NCBI GenBank assembly: GCA_933207985.1
Contig: OW240913.1
Span: forward strand, 330,409,960 to 330,473,959
Length of the DNA stretch: 64,000 nt
Source of the DNA: Pelobates cultripes
Taxonomy: Eukaryota; Chordata; Amphibia; Anura; Pelobatidae
Direction: 5' to 3'
In this document: positions 23,906 through 35,119 of the stretch, piece after piece
How the letters are laid out: each line of letters opens with the position of its first letter
Position numbering within the stretch: position 1 is the stretch's first letter
Made by a program: the position numbers and the translations under genes
Notes under the pieces: model-generated
Told to the model about the DNA's origin: nothing
Database searches by the model: none
What the model saw: the letters and a program-made list of their open reading frames with translations, nothing else

Positions 23906-25394
23906 TTGTACTTTAGACTTCTTCATACAGTCTCGGTTTAATCACTTGGAAGTTCATAGATGCCCAAACCTGCTTTAGCACACATTCCTTCAGTAGATAA
24001 ATCTGTCATCTGTCAAATCATTATTCTGTTTTCAGGGATCATGTGGTTTTCATTGCTTCCATTACCAGAAAACCACTGTCCTTAACTGGCTTCCTAGTTC
24101 CCTGCGGTTTTTGAATGTTTCTATTATGGTGATCCTTAAGACTTGAGTGCAACATTGCTGTTGTTGATACTTTGTTGTTATTATTGTGATGTATTCAGAC
24201 TTTTTGTCTCTTTCTGGCAGGTTACATGCATTAAATATTACTAAATGCATCACTACACACGTCAAAAAGATGGTGTACAAGCAAATCTGACAATTACTCA
24301 TTACAATTTTAAATTATCTGACTATGGCTATAACAATTATAGGCTGAGCAGTTGTAATGCACAGAACCATTCAATGTTTGCTGAGTTCAGTGCTATGTCT
24401 TGCGGAGCTTCAAGACTCAAAAGAACCTTTTAAGAATTTGTAGAGAACAAGTCTGCAAGCTGATTCTATTCTAGTTAAAATGAAAACTATAGTTCCTTAG
24501 AAATCAATAAAAGGTCACATTGGCATGGCACTCAGAAAACAACAAAACTGATGATTTTATTTTTTAAACTAAACATTGTGGAGACGACAAAATTCTCCAT
24601 TTCAGCTCATTTTCTGACTTAAACAAACACTATAGTGTGAATATAAAGCTGTATTCCTTACACTATAGTGTTCCTTTAGCCCCTCGATACCAAAACCCAC
24701 CCCCCTTCCCATTCAGTACTCAAAGAATTAAATAACTCTTAAAATACTTACTTGTTTCCATCTCATCCTTCGATGTCATCACGAGGAGGAACCTAATGTA
24801 CAAACGTAAACTCCATGAAACAGCAGAAAGTACCTCTACTGGCTGTCTTGTGGCTTTAACTTATGTTAGTGAAAAGTTAATTATTTTACCCACAATCATT
24901 TTTTAACTATGGTGTAGTAAGAACTATGGGCAAAGGGTGTCAGCTGCATCCCCCAGATGATTTTGATCTATAATTCATTTTAAATTTGTGGCTTGCAGAA
25001 AATTATGGAAGAAGGAGTCAATTATTGGTGGATGGATGGGGAATGAGGTTCTAAGACTTCATTCTGAGCTATGTTTTTTTGTCTTGCTAAAGTATGTCCT
25101 CAACCACAGGTAAAATTATTAAGTGCATTCCATTTGTTTTGTTTGACTCCTGCAGACACACACACACCAGAAATTTAAATATATGGGAATATGGACAGGT
25201 TCTTAAGCTAAATGACCTCGATTAGCATTAGGTCTCAAGGAATAGTTGTAGTCACTGGTGGTTTATGAATTCTGAACCTACTGGACACAAATGTTGTAAG
25301 CAGGCAGAGCTATTATGTGGATGATATATTCAACATGTACTCCCCAGAGGCTGTAAACCATATTAACTGAGCCTACTGGAACCCTGGAAGGAGG
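23906..25394. other. No gene; fragment of the TTAA-type family near 24630-24690
   Basis: Contains a short fold-back AAACACTATAGTGTGAATAT with its inverse ending TACACTATAGTGTTCCTTTA at 24628-24678, a relic of the CTATAG-ended transposon family. The rest is AT-rich without recognisable content. A few CACACACA units occur near 25157. Confidence 0.45.
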
Positions 25395-26140
25395 TCTGGT
25401 AAAAGCTGAACCTGCTATTATTGTTATTGGCATTCATATTGTGTCAACAGATTCAGTAGAACTTTACAATATTATTAATGGGACTTTAAGACCACAGGAG
25501 ACAAACTATAATACATTTTGACAGTAACAATCGGTTGACAAGGACCCTGATCAAACAAGCTTACAATTCAGAGGAGGTGAGGTAAAAAAACAAAATAGTA
25601 AGGGGAGCATTAAGGATAGTAACCAAGTGACAGGGTGGGAAAGTAGCAGAATTGGATGGTGAGAGTGAAGTGGAAAATGGACTCGATAATTAAGTTAAAA
25701 GAGTTACCCTTGCAGTCTATAGACTGTTTTGATGAGGTGGGCTTTAGGGGGCTCCTTAAAAAATTGAAGACTATGAGAGTATGTAGGGTAAGACACACTG
25801 TTCCATAAGAAAGGAGCCATCTGTGAGAAGGGCAATAAGCGCAAGTTACCAGTAGGGGTATGAGCAGCAGACATGAGAAAGTCACTGGCAGGATGGAGCA
25901 GCCGAAAAGGAGTGTAACTATGTAGGAGGGAGGAGAGTGGTTTAGAGCTAGCACATGGAGCCAATGTACTGATTGACAGAGAGGTGACACCAAGGTAGTG
26001 ACCTTGAAAGGACAGGCTGGTATGTGTGCCATCAACTTGCAGGAAGAGCAGAAAATTTGTATTATGAAGAGAGACATTGTGACTTTTTTGTGCCCAACTA
26101 CAAGCAAACCAGAAATGAAAAAAATACACTTCCTTGGCAA
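25395..26140 (-). mobile_element. L2-like LINE, C-terminal ORF2 fragment
   Basis: The minus strand encodes, with a frameshift, the far C-terminus of an L2-type ORF2. One frame has SLCQSVHWLHV or a close relative of the CQSLHWLPI seen in the LINE at 47694. The other continues KPLSSLLHSYTPFRLL and FLWNSVSYPTYSHSLQFFK, comparable to the FLWNSLPSSVRCSPSLHSFK end of that LINE. Downstream is a 3' part with CATATTGTGTCAACAGATTC, a form of the common LINE tail, at about 25436-25475. It is a decayed copy. Confidence 0.65.
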
Positions 26141-27060
26141 AATGTATAATCAGTTCTACTTATATTTATGATCAAACAAACAATTTTCTGTAACCTGACA
26201 TAACCATCAATGTTGAGTAGGAAGTATCCTTTTAGAAGAGTTTTTAAATCCACTATAACAGCAGATGTCATCCAGGAAGAAAATAAATGATCCTAAAATG
26301 ACCCTGATATAATTATTTCAAATCCATTGACTGTCCAGACATGTTTATTTATAAATAAACTTGGCAGCACAGCTCTGTAATTATTTTCATATTACCACCT
26401 GGCAAAGTATTGCATTATCCTCTTTAATTCTTTCTCAGTAGGACGATTCCCAACATATAATGATGAACAAAGCAGTGACCTTCCACAGTCTTAGTTCCAC
26501 TTCTGTTTCATCTATTTTTCCCTCATTCATATACTGATCATCAATGTGCATCTTACACTGCTTCCACATACTATCCTTGAATGCAGTTATAACTAACCTT
26601 AAAGTCTGTCAGCTGATGTTGAATGTCACTATAGTGCGTGGCTCTTTTGACACAGATCTTGACAATCCATGATAGCATACTGTTTATAAAATAAAATATC
26701 AAAAATATCAAGAGGCAAATATTGGTGTAATACCGCAATGCTGACATAGACCTCGATCAAATTGAGCATTTGTGGGATGTGCTGGAACAAATATGTTTCA
26801 ACACTATATGTTTCAAGTCAGTGAAGAGCTCACAGTAAAGCTTTGTTTAGTGAGAAGACCCAGAATCACAGATATATCACTTCTACATCAGGGCGCTTAG
26901 CAAGATTCCCAAGGTCTACCGAAGCATATTTCACGGTTTACACTGGTGTGATGACACATGACTGTCCCAAGTGGTGCTTGATCACTGACTAATTCTTACT
27001 TTTCTCACGCAATCAGAAATATTTGAAAATCTCAGCCATGCAGGAGTATAAAACCTCTTA
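26141..27060. other. No recognisable feature
   Basis: AT-rich inferred intron. The segment near 26745-26800 contains TAGACCTCGATCAAATTGAG then GTGGGATGTGCTGGAACA. This resembles the coding tail of a Tc1/mariner element (D-L-D-Q-I-E-H-L-W-D-V-L-E-type reading), but it is too short to claim. Confidence 0.4.
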
Positions 27061-27608
27061 GAGGGACACTATAGTCACCTGAACAACTTTAGCTAAGTGA
27101 AGCAGTTTTGGTGTATAGAACATGCCCCTGCAGCCTCACTGCTCAATCCTCTGCCATTTAGGAGTTAAATCCCTTTGTTTATGAACCCTAGTCACACCTC
27201 CTTGCATGTGACTTGCACAACCTTACATAAACACTTCCTGTAAAGAGAGCCCTATTTAGGCTTTCTTTGTTGAACGTTCTGTTTAATTAAGATTTTCTTA
27301 TCCCCTGCTATGTTAATAGCTTGCTGGACCCTGCAAGAGCCTCCTGTATGTGATTAAAGTTCAATTTAGAGATTGAGATACAATTATTTAAGGTAAATTA
27401 CATCTGTTTGAAAGTGAAACCAGTATTTTTTTTCATGCAGGCTCTGTCAATCATAGCCAGGGGAGGTGTGGCTAGGGTTGCATAAACAGAAACAAAGTGA
27501 TTTAACTCCTAAATGACAGTGAATTGAGCAGTGAAATTACAGGGGAATGATCTATACACTAAAACTGCTTTATTTAGCTAAAGTAATTTAGGTGACTATA
27601 GTGTTCCT
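27061..27608. mobile_element. TTAA-type non-autonomous transposon, family B (copy 2)
   Basis: Ends GAGGGACACTATAGTCACC and GGTGACTATAGTGTTCCT are inverted copies. TTAA follows the right end (27609-27612) and a mutated TTAG precedes the left. The interior matches 19534-20032 along its length. Confidence 0.87.
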
Positions 27609-27612
27609 TTAA

Positions 27613-28565
27613 ATGCTCGCTTGACCATCAAGCCGATATTAATTAATTAATCAACCAAAAAGCACACAAGTTTATACTTTTCCTAGCAGTTAATATTTTC
27701 CAAAACTTCTCAAGATCTGTTTCCATTTATAATTCCCATGCATGTCTGCACAAAAGACCCATTGATTAAGGTGTTCGAAAGAATCCACAATTATTTTCAG
27801 ATAAGTACAATCCCTCAGGATTTGTTCAGCAGCATAATTCTTATTGCATATTGATATTTTGACAGTGTTATTATTTTTCAGTGCATACGTTTATCATTTC
27901 ATATTCAATTTGCTTACAATGTCAGAAGCACCAAAAGGCATGTAAGGTGTTTAATGACAGACAATGATGAGATGAAGCCAACACTAAATGTCTGCAATAT
28001 TTCCTAATATTTTACTCATCCTTTTCTCCTATATTAATGCTGTGGTACAATATGGTATGGGGTTTACCTGTTGTAGGGGCAGATATATATCATTTGGATT
28101 TTTACTTGAAATTCCAATTCAATAGCAACTATTCCCTTGTATCACTTAGAAAACCGGTGCTACTTTTACTCTAAAACGTTGTAGCCGCAGCCCGTTGTCC
28201 ACTAAAGCAACCACAAAATCTGGCTTTTACCAAAAATCGGAGTGATATGTATAAACATTTCATATTCTGAAAGTGGTAGAAAGTACTAAAAGTAAGGTGA
28301 CCACCAATGAAAGTAGGAAAGCCAGCAGAAACATTTGATTGGGTAATCTACTCCTTTTCCATGATTGTACCACTTTTTGGAACAGACTTTTTTTTTTTAC
28401 TTAACCCCCAATATCTCAGTTACTGACAGTCACAGCACCCACACAATTGGCCATATATGCTCTACACCAATCCCAGTATGAATAATAAACAAGTTTAACA
28501 CAATGGAAGTTCTACCCCTTCATATCTGAGAGGAATGGATTAATTGGCTATTTTTCAGAAATGAA
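27613..28565. other. No recognisable feature
   Basis: AT-rich inferred intron with no gene or named repeat. Confidence 0.45.
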
Positions 28566-28790
28566 AAAATACACTGATCAGCCACAACATTTAAACCACC
28601 TGCCTAATATTGTGAAGGTACTCCTCATGTTGCCAAAATAGCTCTGATGCGTCGAGGCATGGACTCCACAAGACCTCTGAACACATCCAATACATCAGCA
28701 GCAGTTCCTTTAAGTCCTGCAAGTTTGCGAGATAGGACCTCAATGTTTTGGGTTTATTGTTCCAGCACGTCCCACACAGGTTTTCAGTCC
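28566..28790 (-). mobile_element. Tc1/mariner-like transposon, 3' end with transposase C-terminus
   Basis: Read on the minus strand, frames encode a block close to NLQDLKELLL followed, after a frameshift, by VESMPRRIRAI-like residues. This is the C-terminus of a Tc1-type transposase. It ends at an inverted-repeat-like terminus, which on the plus strand is ACACTGATCAGCCACAACAT. It is of a different family from the Tc1 element at 21805. The 5' part is missing. Confidence 0.72.
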
Positions 28791-28985
28791 AACCAAAACC
28801 TTTGTTTCCATTAAATAATGTACTATCTATACATACTGAAGCAGAAAGTTTGTTGCAAAATTGGAAATGCTTCAAGCTATTTGTTTTATTTGCCTTCTTT
28901 TGCATGAACAGCAAAAAACAAATGTGAGGAAGGCTGAACTTGATGGACACATGTCTCTTTTCTGTGTAACTATGTAACTATTTAA
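28791..28985. repeat. Repeat fragment with TAACTATGTAAC tail
   Basis: Contains GGCTGAACTTGATGGACACA and the tail GTAACTATGTAACTATTT, a combination I know as frequent in frog genomes. The family is not assigned. Confidence 0.4.
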
Positions 28986-29249
28986 ACTGGCACTTTCCAT
29001 GACAAAATACTGATTTATGGGAAAGCAACTTCCAGAAAATATATTCAGGATGATGAAATAATGATGGAGTATAGCATAATGCCCACATATAGAAAGTACA
29101 GCTAGACCAAGCATTTGCACAACACAGGGCATTGTATGCTGTTGTTGTAACATGCAATGAATGCCTGCAGTGTGCACAGTATACTCAGTGACCTCCTTCC
29201 CTATCTCAAGAATGAAGCCATGAAGCCTTAACTGTATCTTGCTATAGAG
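28986..29249. other. No recognisable feature
   Basis: Short inferred intron segment with nothing identifiable. Confidence 0.4.
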
Positions 29250-29385
29250 CAGGGACAGGCAACCTTCGGCATTTCAGGAGTTGTGGAAAACATTTCCCAT
29301 AATGCCCTTACAGCACTAATACTGCAAACGCATTAGGATAGGTGTAGTGCAAATATTGTGTGCCGAAGCTTGCCTATCACCACTG
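29250..29385. mobile_element. hAT-like palindromic MITE
   Basis: Left end CAGGGACAGGCAACCTTCGG and right end CCGAAGCTTGCCTATCACCACTG (shown only to the terminal CACTG) are inverted relatives. The length is 136 bp. The flanks share TAGAG, the remnant of a target duplication. It belongs to the same group as 35120-35857. Confidence 0.72.
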
Positions 29386-32129
29386 TAGAGTGTGGAGAAG
29401 CAGGTGGTGCACCATTTTCAGTCTCTCTGCAGGGATGCAATAGAACAGAATGGAGCCCTGGCAAAAAAAATATTTTCTGTGCAGGGTATAAAAACATTGC
29501 TGGGGGTCTTTGTGATCAATGTAATATTGAATTGATCCACAATGCAAATCAAAGCTTAGCACAAGTATACATTGGGTCACGAGAATATAAACTAAATTAT
29601 GTTTATTTTATAAAAATATGACTATTCACTTGCAAATAGCAAATGTCGATGATGTTATCACTATGCCTTTACTAGGCCAACAGAAAAACTAGAGACACAG
29701 TTACATTTAAGATAAAAATTGTAATTAAATAAAAACAAAAGGCCTTTGAGCGATTGTTACACTTCTAAGTGGTCCCTGGGAGCCAACCTAGAGTATGGTG
29801 TTTTCTATTTTTCCACTTATTTTTCAAGCACTTTTTTCTTTACTGACAAATACCATTTTTCGATTTGCTAACATGCTGGTCCCTTGTGCTATCTGTCAAT
29901 TAGGTTTTAGATAAAATATTTGGCCAGCGTCCTTGTGCATCTTGGTGTGAATGTTTGTTTCAAACAGGCAGCCACAAGACAAATGTACTTCTTATAGGCA
30001 TGCACTATATTCTATGGGGAGATTATTTAAAAGTATATGTTTACTATTACATTTAATGCTACATTCTAAGAGCATATTTTAGCTACATTACGCCAGATGG
30101 GAAAATAATCTTGTTGGTCCAGACATTGGCCACGATTTGCCACCTATTTTCAAAGAAAACCAAACAAGTGCTCCAAAAGAGGGGGCAAAACGAGAATGCA
30201 TGGAACTTTAAGAATTTAAAGCGATGACGGTTTAATCACTGAACCAGGAATTGTAGAAACTTGATAATGGAATTCTAAGAGAAATAGTTGAGCTATTTGT
30301 TGGAAGACATTACCTTGCCTAATTCATCTTCAAATTTTCAGTTCCAGGTTAAGGTATCCACAATTGTCCATTTGGTGAATAGGAAAGTTGTGTAGTATAA
30401 CATAATGAATCCAGTAATGTTCTACATCTATAAAAACATAATTTACTAATCTGGACTCTGGAGAAACTATAATGACTTTATTTACTAAAATTTCACATTG
30501 CTTAAAAAGCAATTCCCCATACGACCATTTTAGCCTTACTACTTTATTAGCCAATGTTACACCGATTGCACTTAAGGATTAAGACAGTGTATTTGAAGTA
30601 GCTGCAATCTATTAAATAACAGATAAGTTAACAAGCATCGCTATGATACTATACAGTCCCTTGTTAACCCATGCAGATAGATCCAAGATTATATTTCAGC
30701 AAACCAATAACTAATGGCAGTGCAATCTGACTTTAGCATAATTCACAGAACATATGGCTAAACTGCTAATGACAGAAAACACAGTTAGCTGAGTACACCT
30801 GCAGCAAGACAGCCAAATCACACCAATCAATCAACGGAACAGTGGTGCTATTGACAGATACTTAATTGCAAATAGTACATTAGCAGTGATGACGGAAATT
30901 GGTAATTAACCATTTAATTGTCAATGGATAAGTAACCCACTGCCTATTCCCTTAAAATCTCTTTGGGGGTTACATGCTAAAAGATGAATTGTGAAGAATC
31001 AATAATGGAATTGCAAATGTTTAACCAAAATAAGTAGGCTAGAATATGTGTGTTGGTGAATATTTAAATAAAATAAACTTGCAATCCGCATGCACTTTGG
31101 GGTGTAATCACTAAGCTCCAAATTGCATCAAATTTCAAAAAAAATTCAGAATTTAAGCTCTAAAAGCCAATATGTGACTATACATTAGTTGGAGAATTTT
31201 TCAAAAGCAACTATTTTGGCCTAAACTTTGCAATTTGTTTTTCAATTGGTTACAATTTAAAATGAAGTGAACAAACAGTTAATGGTATTTTCACATGGAT
31301 ATTCAATGCAGTATCAGCAAAAAAAAAAAAAAAAAGCCTACTGTAGTTCGGCATATTTAGTCATCATTATAACAATAAATTTGCATAGTCTATTAACAGA
31401 AAGGCATTGGATGATTTAATGAAATGTGTTTAGCAGCTTAGTGGTATTTTTCACGCATGCCTGCACATACATAATATACTGGACATCATGCAACAAATAG
31501 GATCTACAACGCAACTGTAACCATTACAAAGCTGATCTATGAAAAGAACTCTGTCATTTAGCACCGATCTCAAATTGTCACACAGTACATCTGGGTCACT
31601 TTATCTATTGGTGGAGAATAGAGAGTGATAAATTCACTTAGATGAACATAATCTTGTCTAAGAATTTCAAAGATACTCAGCGCTTCAATTACAGGAAGTC
31701 ATACAGAAAAACAAAATGACTACAAATCTTTATACCCACTAAAATAATAATAATAAATAAATTAATTAATTTTAAAAAAATAATATATATATTTATTTAT
31801 TTTTATTTTAATGCAAGCAAGAGAGGATTTCATTTATTGACGCTAACAGGTTGCTTTCTATCTCCCTTTGGAAATAAACCTTCAAGATTAATCTGACAGT
31901 CTGTGGGATGGCAAAGTACCATTGGAGATGTTTTAAAATATATACAGGTCTACCTCTTAAATGAACACCACTGCTGGCTACCTTTGTATAACATTCACAT
32001 GGGCTGCAATTTCCTGCATCTTTTTAAACATGCATACATATCTGGATTATAGGTTCAATGGACACTAACAAGGATTTGATTGATGACTGCAACATCCACA
32101 TTTTTCAATCAATGATGCACTAACACACA
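29386..32129. other. KCNK2: No recognisable feature (inferred KCNK2 intron)
   Basis: 2.7 kb of AT-rich sequence without a convincing frame, exon or repeat that I can name. Simple A-runs occur near 31320 and an AT-rich low-complexity block at 31740-31810. Confidence 0.45.
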
Positions 32130-32285
32130 GAGGTAACAGGTACCCTCCAGCTGTTATGGTAATTTAACTCACCCAGTGATCTAACAGTCTATCAGCTGGC
32201 AAAGCATTCTGGGTGTTGTAGTTGTATAATAACTGGAGGGTTACCTTTCACATGCATACCAGTGTTGGCTATCCCTGTTACTCAT
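32130..32285. mobile_element. hAT-like palindromic MITE, decayed
   Basis: GGTACCCTCCAGCTGTTATG near the left pairs with ATAACTGGAGGGTTACC near the right. The right part also has the AAAGCATTCTGGGTGTTGTA stretch and the GGCTATCCCTG terminus typical of the group. No target duplication is evident. Confidence 0.6.
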
Positions 32286-32693
32286 ACAGGTGAAAAATGC
32301 ATTTTTAATTCCACATCTGCATCATAAAAGACATTCACATCCTTAATATAAAATAATGGAATAATAACGAATGGAACACTGGAAATTGTATCCCAGAGAA
32401 ATAATAATCTTGATGGAACAGAGAGAATTCTGCAGTAATAGATAGTACAATAATAGATAGATACTCAGTTACCCAAATTGTACCAGTCCCGTTTCTGTCC
32501 TGGGAGATAAAATGGATAAATAACTCTTACAGAGAAATGTATCACTGGCTGTTATAAATACAATGAGTGGAGCAGAGATATTCTTAGATCTAGCGTTTGT
32601 AATGACCCCCGACCTCATTATTTGGTGAAGTTCCTGGACAGTCAGTCAGGACGCGAGCCACGCGATCGATGTATTCCCTTAGTAAATACTCAC
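32286..32693. other. Spacer at the possible KCNK2 promoter, with a small CpG cluster
   Basis: Mostly AT-rich. At 32650-32672 there is a local cluster of CpGs (ACGCGAGCCACGCGATCGAT), unusual in this CpG-poor window, immediately downstream of the proposed donor site. Confidence 0.4.
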
Positions 32694-32811
32694 TTCTTAT
32701 TTCCACGCTCTGTGCAGGGGATTCTCTGGGAGGAAAGGCATTGTTTGATTGGGTGATCCTACTGCGTTCAGGAATTAAAAAGGCAGCAGGAAGGCTGTGG
32801 AAGGGACACAC
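32694..32811 (-). CDS. KCNK2: Possible first exon of KCNK2 (isoform starting M-A-A-P-D)
   Basis: On the minus strand a strong donor GTGAGT follows base 32694. The exon would end ...ATAAGAA. Its last A joined to the TG that opens the exon at 18933 makes ATG, with A at -3 and G at +4, a favourable start context. The upstream frame is also open: an ATG at 32811 gives exactly 39 codons plus the A, in phase with KCNK2, so an N-terminal extension is formally possible. I have no evidence that it is used, and the 39 residues match nothing I know. A CCAAT sequence (minus strand, 32752-32748) and CpGs nearby are promoter-compatible, but the transcription start is unknown. This call is inference from splice phase and context, not homology. 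Confidence 0.42.
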
Positions 32812-32814
32812 GGG

Positions 32815-33850
32815 GACTTGATCTCTGGCGAAAGGAGACGAAAATGGGGAGAGGAGGAGGTGGCTAGGGGTGCTGGAGAACTGGAAAGTGGAGCTGAGAC
32901 TAGTGAGAGAGGGAGAGGGGGAATGGCGAGAGCAGAGGGGATGGTAAGAGGAGGAGAGGTGGGGAGAGCAGAGAGGAAGGGGGATGCTGAGAGTAATGAG
33001 GAGGGGGTGCTGAGAATAATGAGGAGAGGGGATGCTGAGAGTAATGAGGAAGAGGTAAGCTGAGAGTAATGAGGAGGGGGAATGCTGAGGGTAAGGAGGG
33101 GAGATAGAAAATTGAGGGGTATTGGGGGCAGAAATGGGGAAGGGGATGCTGATAGTAATGAGGGGGAGATAATTAAACTAATGAGGATGGGTGCTGATAG
33201 TAATGGAGGAAGGGATGTTGAGTGTAATGAGGAGGGGGAGATAATGAGAGTAATGAGGAGGGGGAATGCTGAGAGTAATGAGGAGGGGGATGAGGAGAGT
33301 AATGAGGAGGGAAAATGAGGAGGAGGGATGATGAGAGTAATGAGGAGGGGAATGCTGAGAGTAATGAGGAGGGGGATGATGAGAGTAATGAGGAGGGGAA
33401 TGCTGAGAGTAATGGGGAGGGGGATGATGAGAGTAATGAGGAGGGGAATGCTGAGAGTAATGAGGAGGGGGGATGCTGAGAGTAATGAGGAGGGGGATGA
33501 TGAGAGTAATGAGGAGGGGGAATGCTGAGAGTAATGAGGAGGGGGATGATGAGAGTAATGAGGAGGGTGGAGGATGAGAGTAATGAGGAGGAGGGGATGC
33601 TGCCTTAGAGTAATGAGGAGGGGGAGATAATGAGAGTTATGAGGAGGGGGGATGATGAGAGTTATGAGGAGGGGGGGTGGAGGAGGGGAAGCTGAGAGTA
33701 TTGAGGAGGAGGGGGTGCTTAGAGTAATGAGGAGGGGGATGCTGAGAGTAATAAGGAGGAGGGGATGCTGAGAGTAATGAGGAGGGGAGTTGGTGACTGT
33801 AATGAAGTGGAGGGATTGGCAGAGGAGATGCTGAGACTATAGGGAAAGAG
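32815..33850. repeat. Purine-rich minisatellite (GAGAGTAATGAGGAGGGG unit)
   Basis: About one kilobase of imperfect tandem units centred on GCTGAGAGTAATGAGGAGGG, about 24 bp long, with frequent 48-bp alternation between GATGCTGAGAG and GATGATGAGAG forms. It is almost pure purine on the plus strand. The open frames reading through it are repeat artefacts, coding for ESNEEGD-like or RVMRRG-like strings. It starts within about 120 bp of the proposed KCNK2 first exon. Confidence 0.92.
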
Positions 33851-34139
33851 GAGGGAAGTGGGGATCGTGAATCACAAATCACCCAACAGAATGAAGATCT
33901 CGGATACAGCTGATGATAGAGGTACTGGATGCAGTGAGAGGAGATGGTATTGCTAGAATCGTGACAGCAGGCAGGGAGCCTGGCACTGGGAGATGAAGGA
34001 AGGAGCATTGAGATGGAGAGGAACGTGCTGTCACTGGGCAAAGGAAAGGAAATAAGGATAGCAGGCTGGTCACAGGGCTCTGTATCAGCTGTTTAGGAAT
34101 AGGAGCTGGAGCTGATCTAGCAGAGCTTTGTGCCTGCAT
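33851..34139. other. No gene; flanks of two minisatellites
   Basis: Purine-rich transition sequence between the two arrays, with no other identifiable content. Confidence 0.4.
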
Positions 34140-34575
34140 AGAGCTCTGGAGCTCCAAAGATCTGGCAGTGCTGTGTGACTCTATAATAGAGCTCCAAAAA
34201 TCTGGCAGTGCTGCGTGACTCTATAGAGCTCCAATGATCTGGCAGTGCTGTGTGACTCTATAGAGCTCCAATGATCTGGCTGTGCTGTGTGACTCTATAG
34301 AGCTTGAATGATTTGGCAGTCCTGTGTGACTCTATAGAGCTCCAATGATCTGGCAGTTCTGTGTGACTCAATAGAGCTCCAATAATCTGGCAGTGATCTG
34401 TGACTAAATAGAGCTCCAGTGATCTGGCAGTGATGTGTGAATCTATAGAGTGCCAATGATCTGGCAGTGCTGTGTGACTCCATAGAGCTCCAGTGGTCTG
34501 GCAATGTTCTGTGACTCTATAGAGCTCCAATGATCTTGCAGTTCTCTTTGACTCTATAGAACTTCAATGATCTGG
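34140..34575. repeat. Minisatellite with 37-bp unit
   Basis: About 11-12 head-to-tail copies of a 37-bp unit built from GAGCTCCAATGATCTGGCAG followed by TGCTGTGTGACTCTATA. No unique sequence lies between copies. The overlapping minus-strand frames are artefacts of a unit length (37) that shifts frame each repeat. Confidence 0.93.
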
Positions 34576-34582
34576 TTGATCT

Positions 34583-34806
34583 CAGGCATGTGCATGGGCA
34601 AAAATTGTGGTTCAGTTCGGAAATTCAAGTAAGTCTGCTTCGACAATTCGGACCAATGGCATTCGGTCCGATTCGGCACTTCCAAACTACCGAACTTCAT
34701 CACTTTGGAACTTTGGCATTTCCAACATTCGTAAGCCTCCGAATGTCTGAATGGCATGAAATTTTTCTGAATGTACATTTGGAACGAAACAAATCGCACG
34801 TGTCTA
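34583..34806. mobile_element. hAT-like MITE, 224 bp, with 8-bp target duplication
   Basis: Left end CAGGCATGTGCA and right end (reverse complement) TAGACACGTGCG are related. GTTGATCT is present on both sides (34575-34582 and 34807-34814), the 8-bp duplication expected for hAT elements. It was inserted at the edge of the 37-bp minisatellite. Confidence 0.85.
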
Positions 34807-34814
34807 GTTGATCT

Positions 34815-35111
34815 AAGTGTCTGTGTGAGGCTCCTACTCATCTTGCAGTAACTATGTGTCTGTGATAGGCTTGTGTCACTATATAGAGTTCTGGATTCCT
34901 GGTAAGACTATGTTTTTCCCTTGATCAGACATAGTATATGCAACATCATATGTTCACATCCCATACTGCATTGTTGGTGACATCATCTGTGCATTATTCC
35001 TGTAATGCATGGTTTGATGAACACTATGCCGTACAAGACAATGTTTGGAAATGCATGTCCTGGTTGGCCCAAAATTAGTGTGAGTTAATATAATTGTGGT
35101 GCACAGAGACA
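34815..35111. other. No recognisable feature
   Basis: Short spacer; nothing identifiable. Confidence 0.4.
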
Positions 35112-35119
35112 CACTATAG

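Larger units (their letters stand above)
18934..32693 (-). other. KCNK2: Inferred KCNK2 intron
   Basis: If the exon ending at 32694 is real, this 13.8-kb stretch is the intron between it and the coding exon. The donor would be GTGAGT at 32693-32688 and the acceptor TTTTCAG at 18940-18934 on the minus strand. It is filled with transposons listed separately. Between 28980 and 32130, apart from one MITE, I see no gene. Other alternative first exons of KCNK2 could lie inside and be missed because they are very short. Confidence 0.45.

Noticed and set aside
26745..26830. Another Tc1/mariner transposase tail
   Set aside because: Only about a dozen suggestive residues with no second block or inverted end; too short to claim.
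32797..33528. Long plus-strand frames rich in E, N, S, G or R, M, V
   Set aside because: They follow directly from the purine-rich minisatellite and appear in more than one phase.
34140..34575. Regular 37-bp repeats as a CRISPR-like array or a repeat protein gene
   Set aside because: No spacers. The frames shift every unit and show no protein features, so it is a minisatellite.
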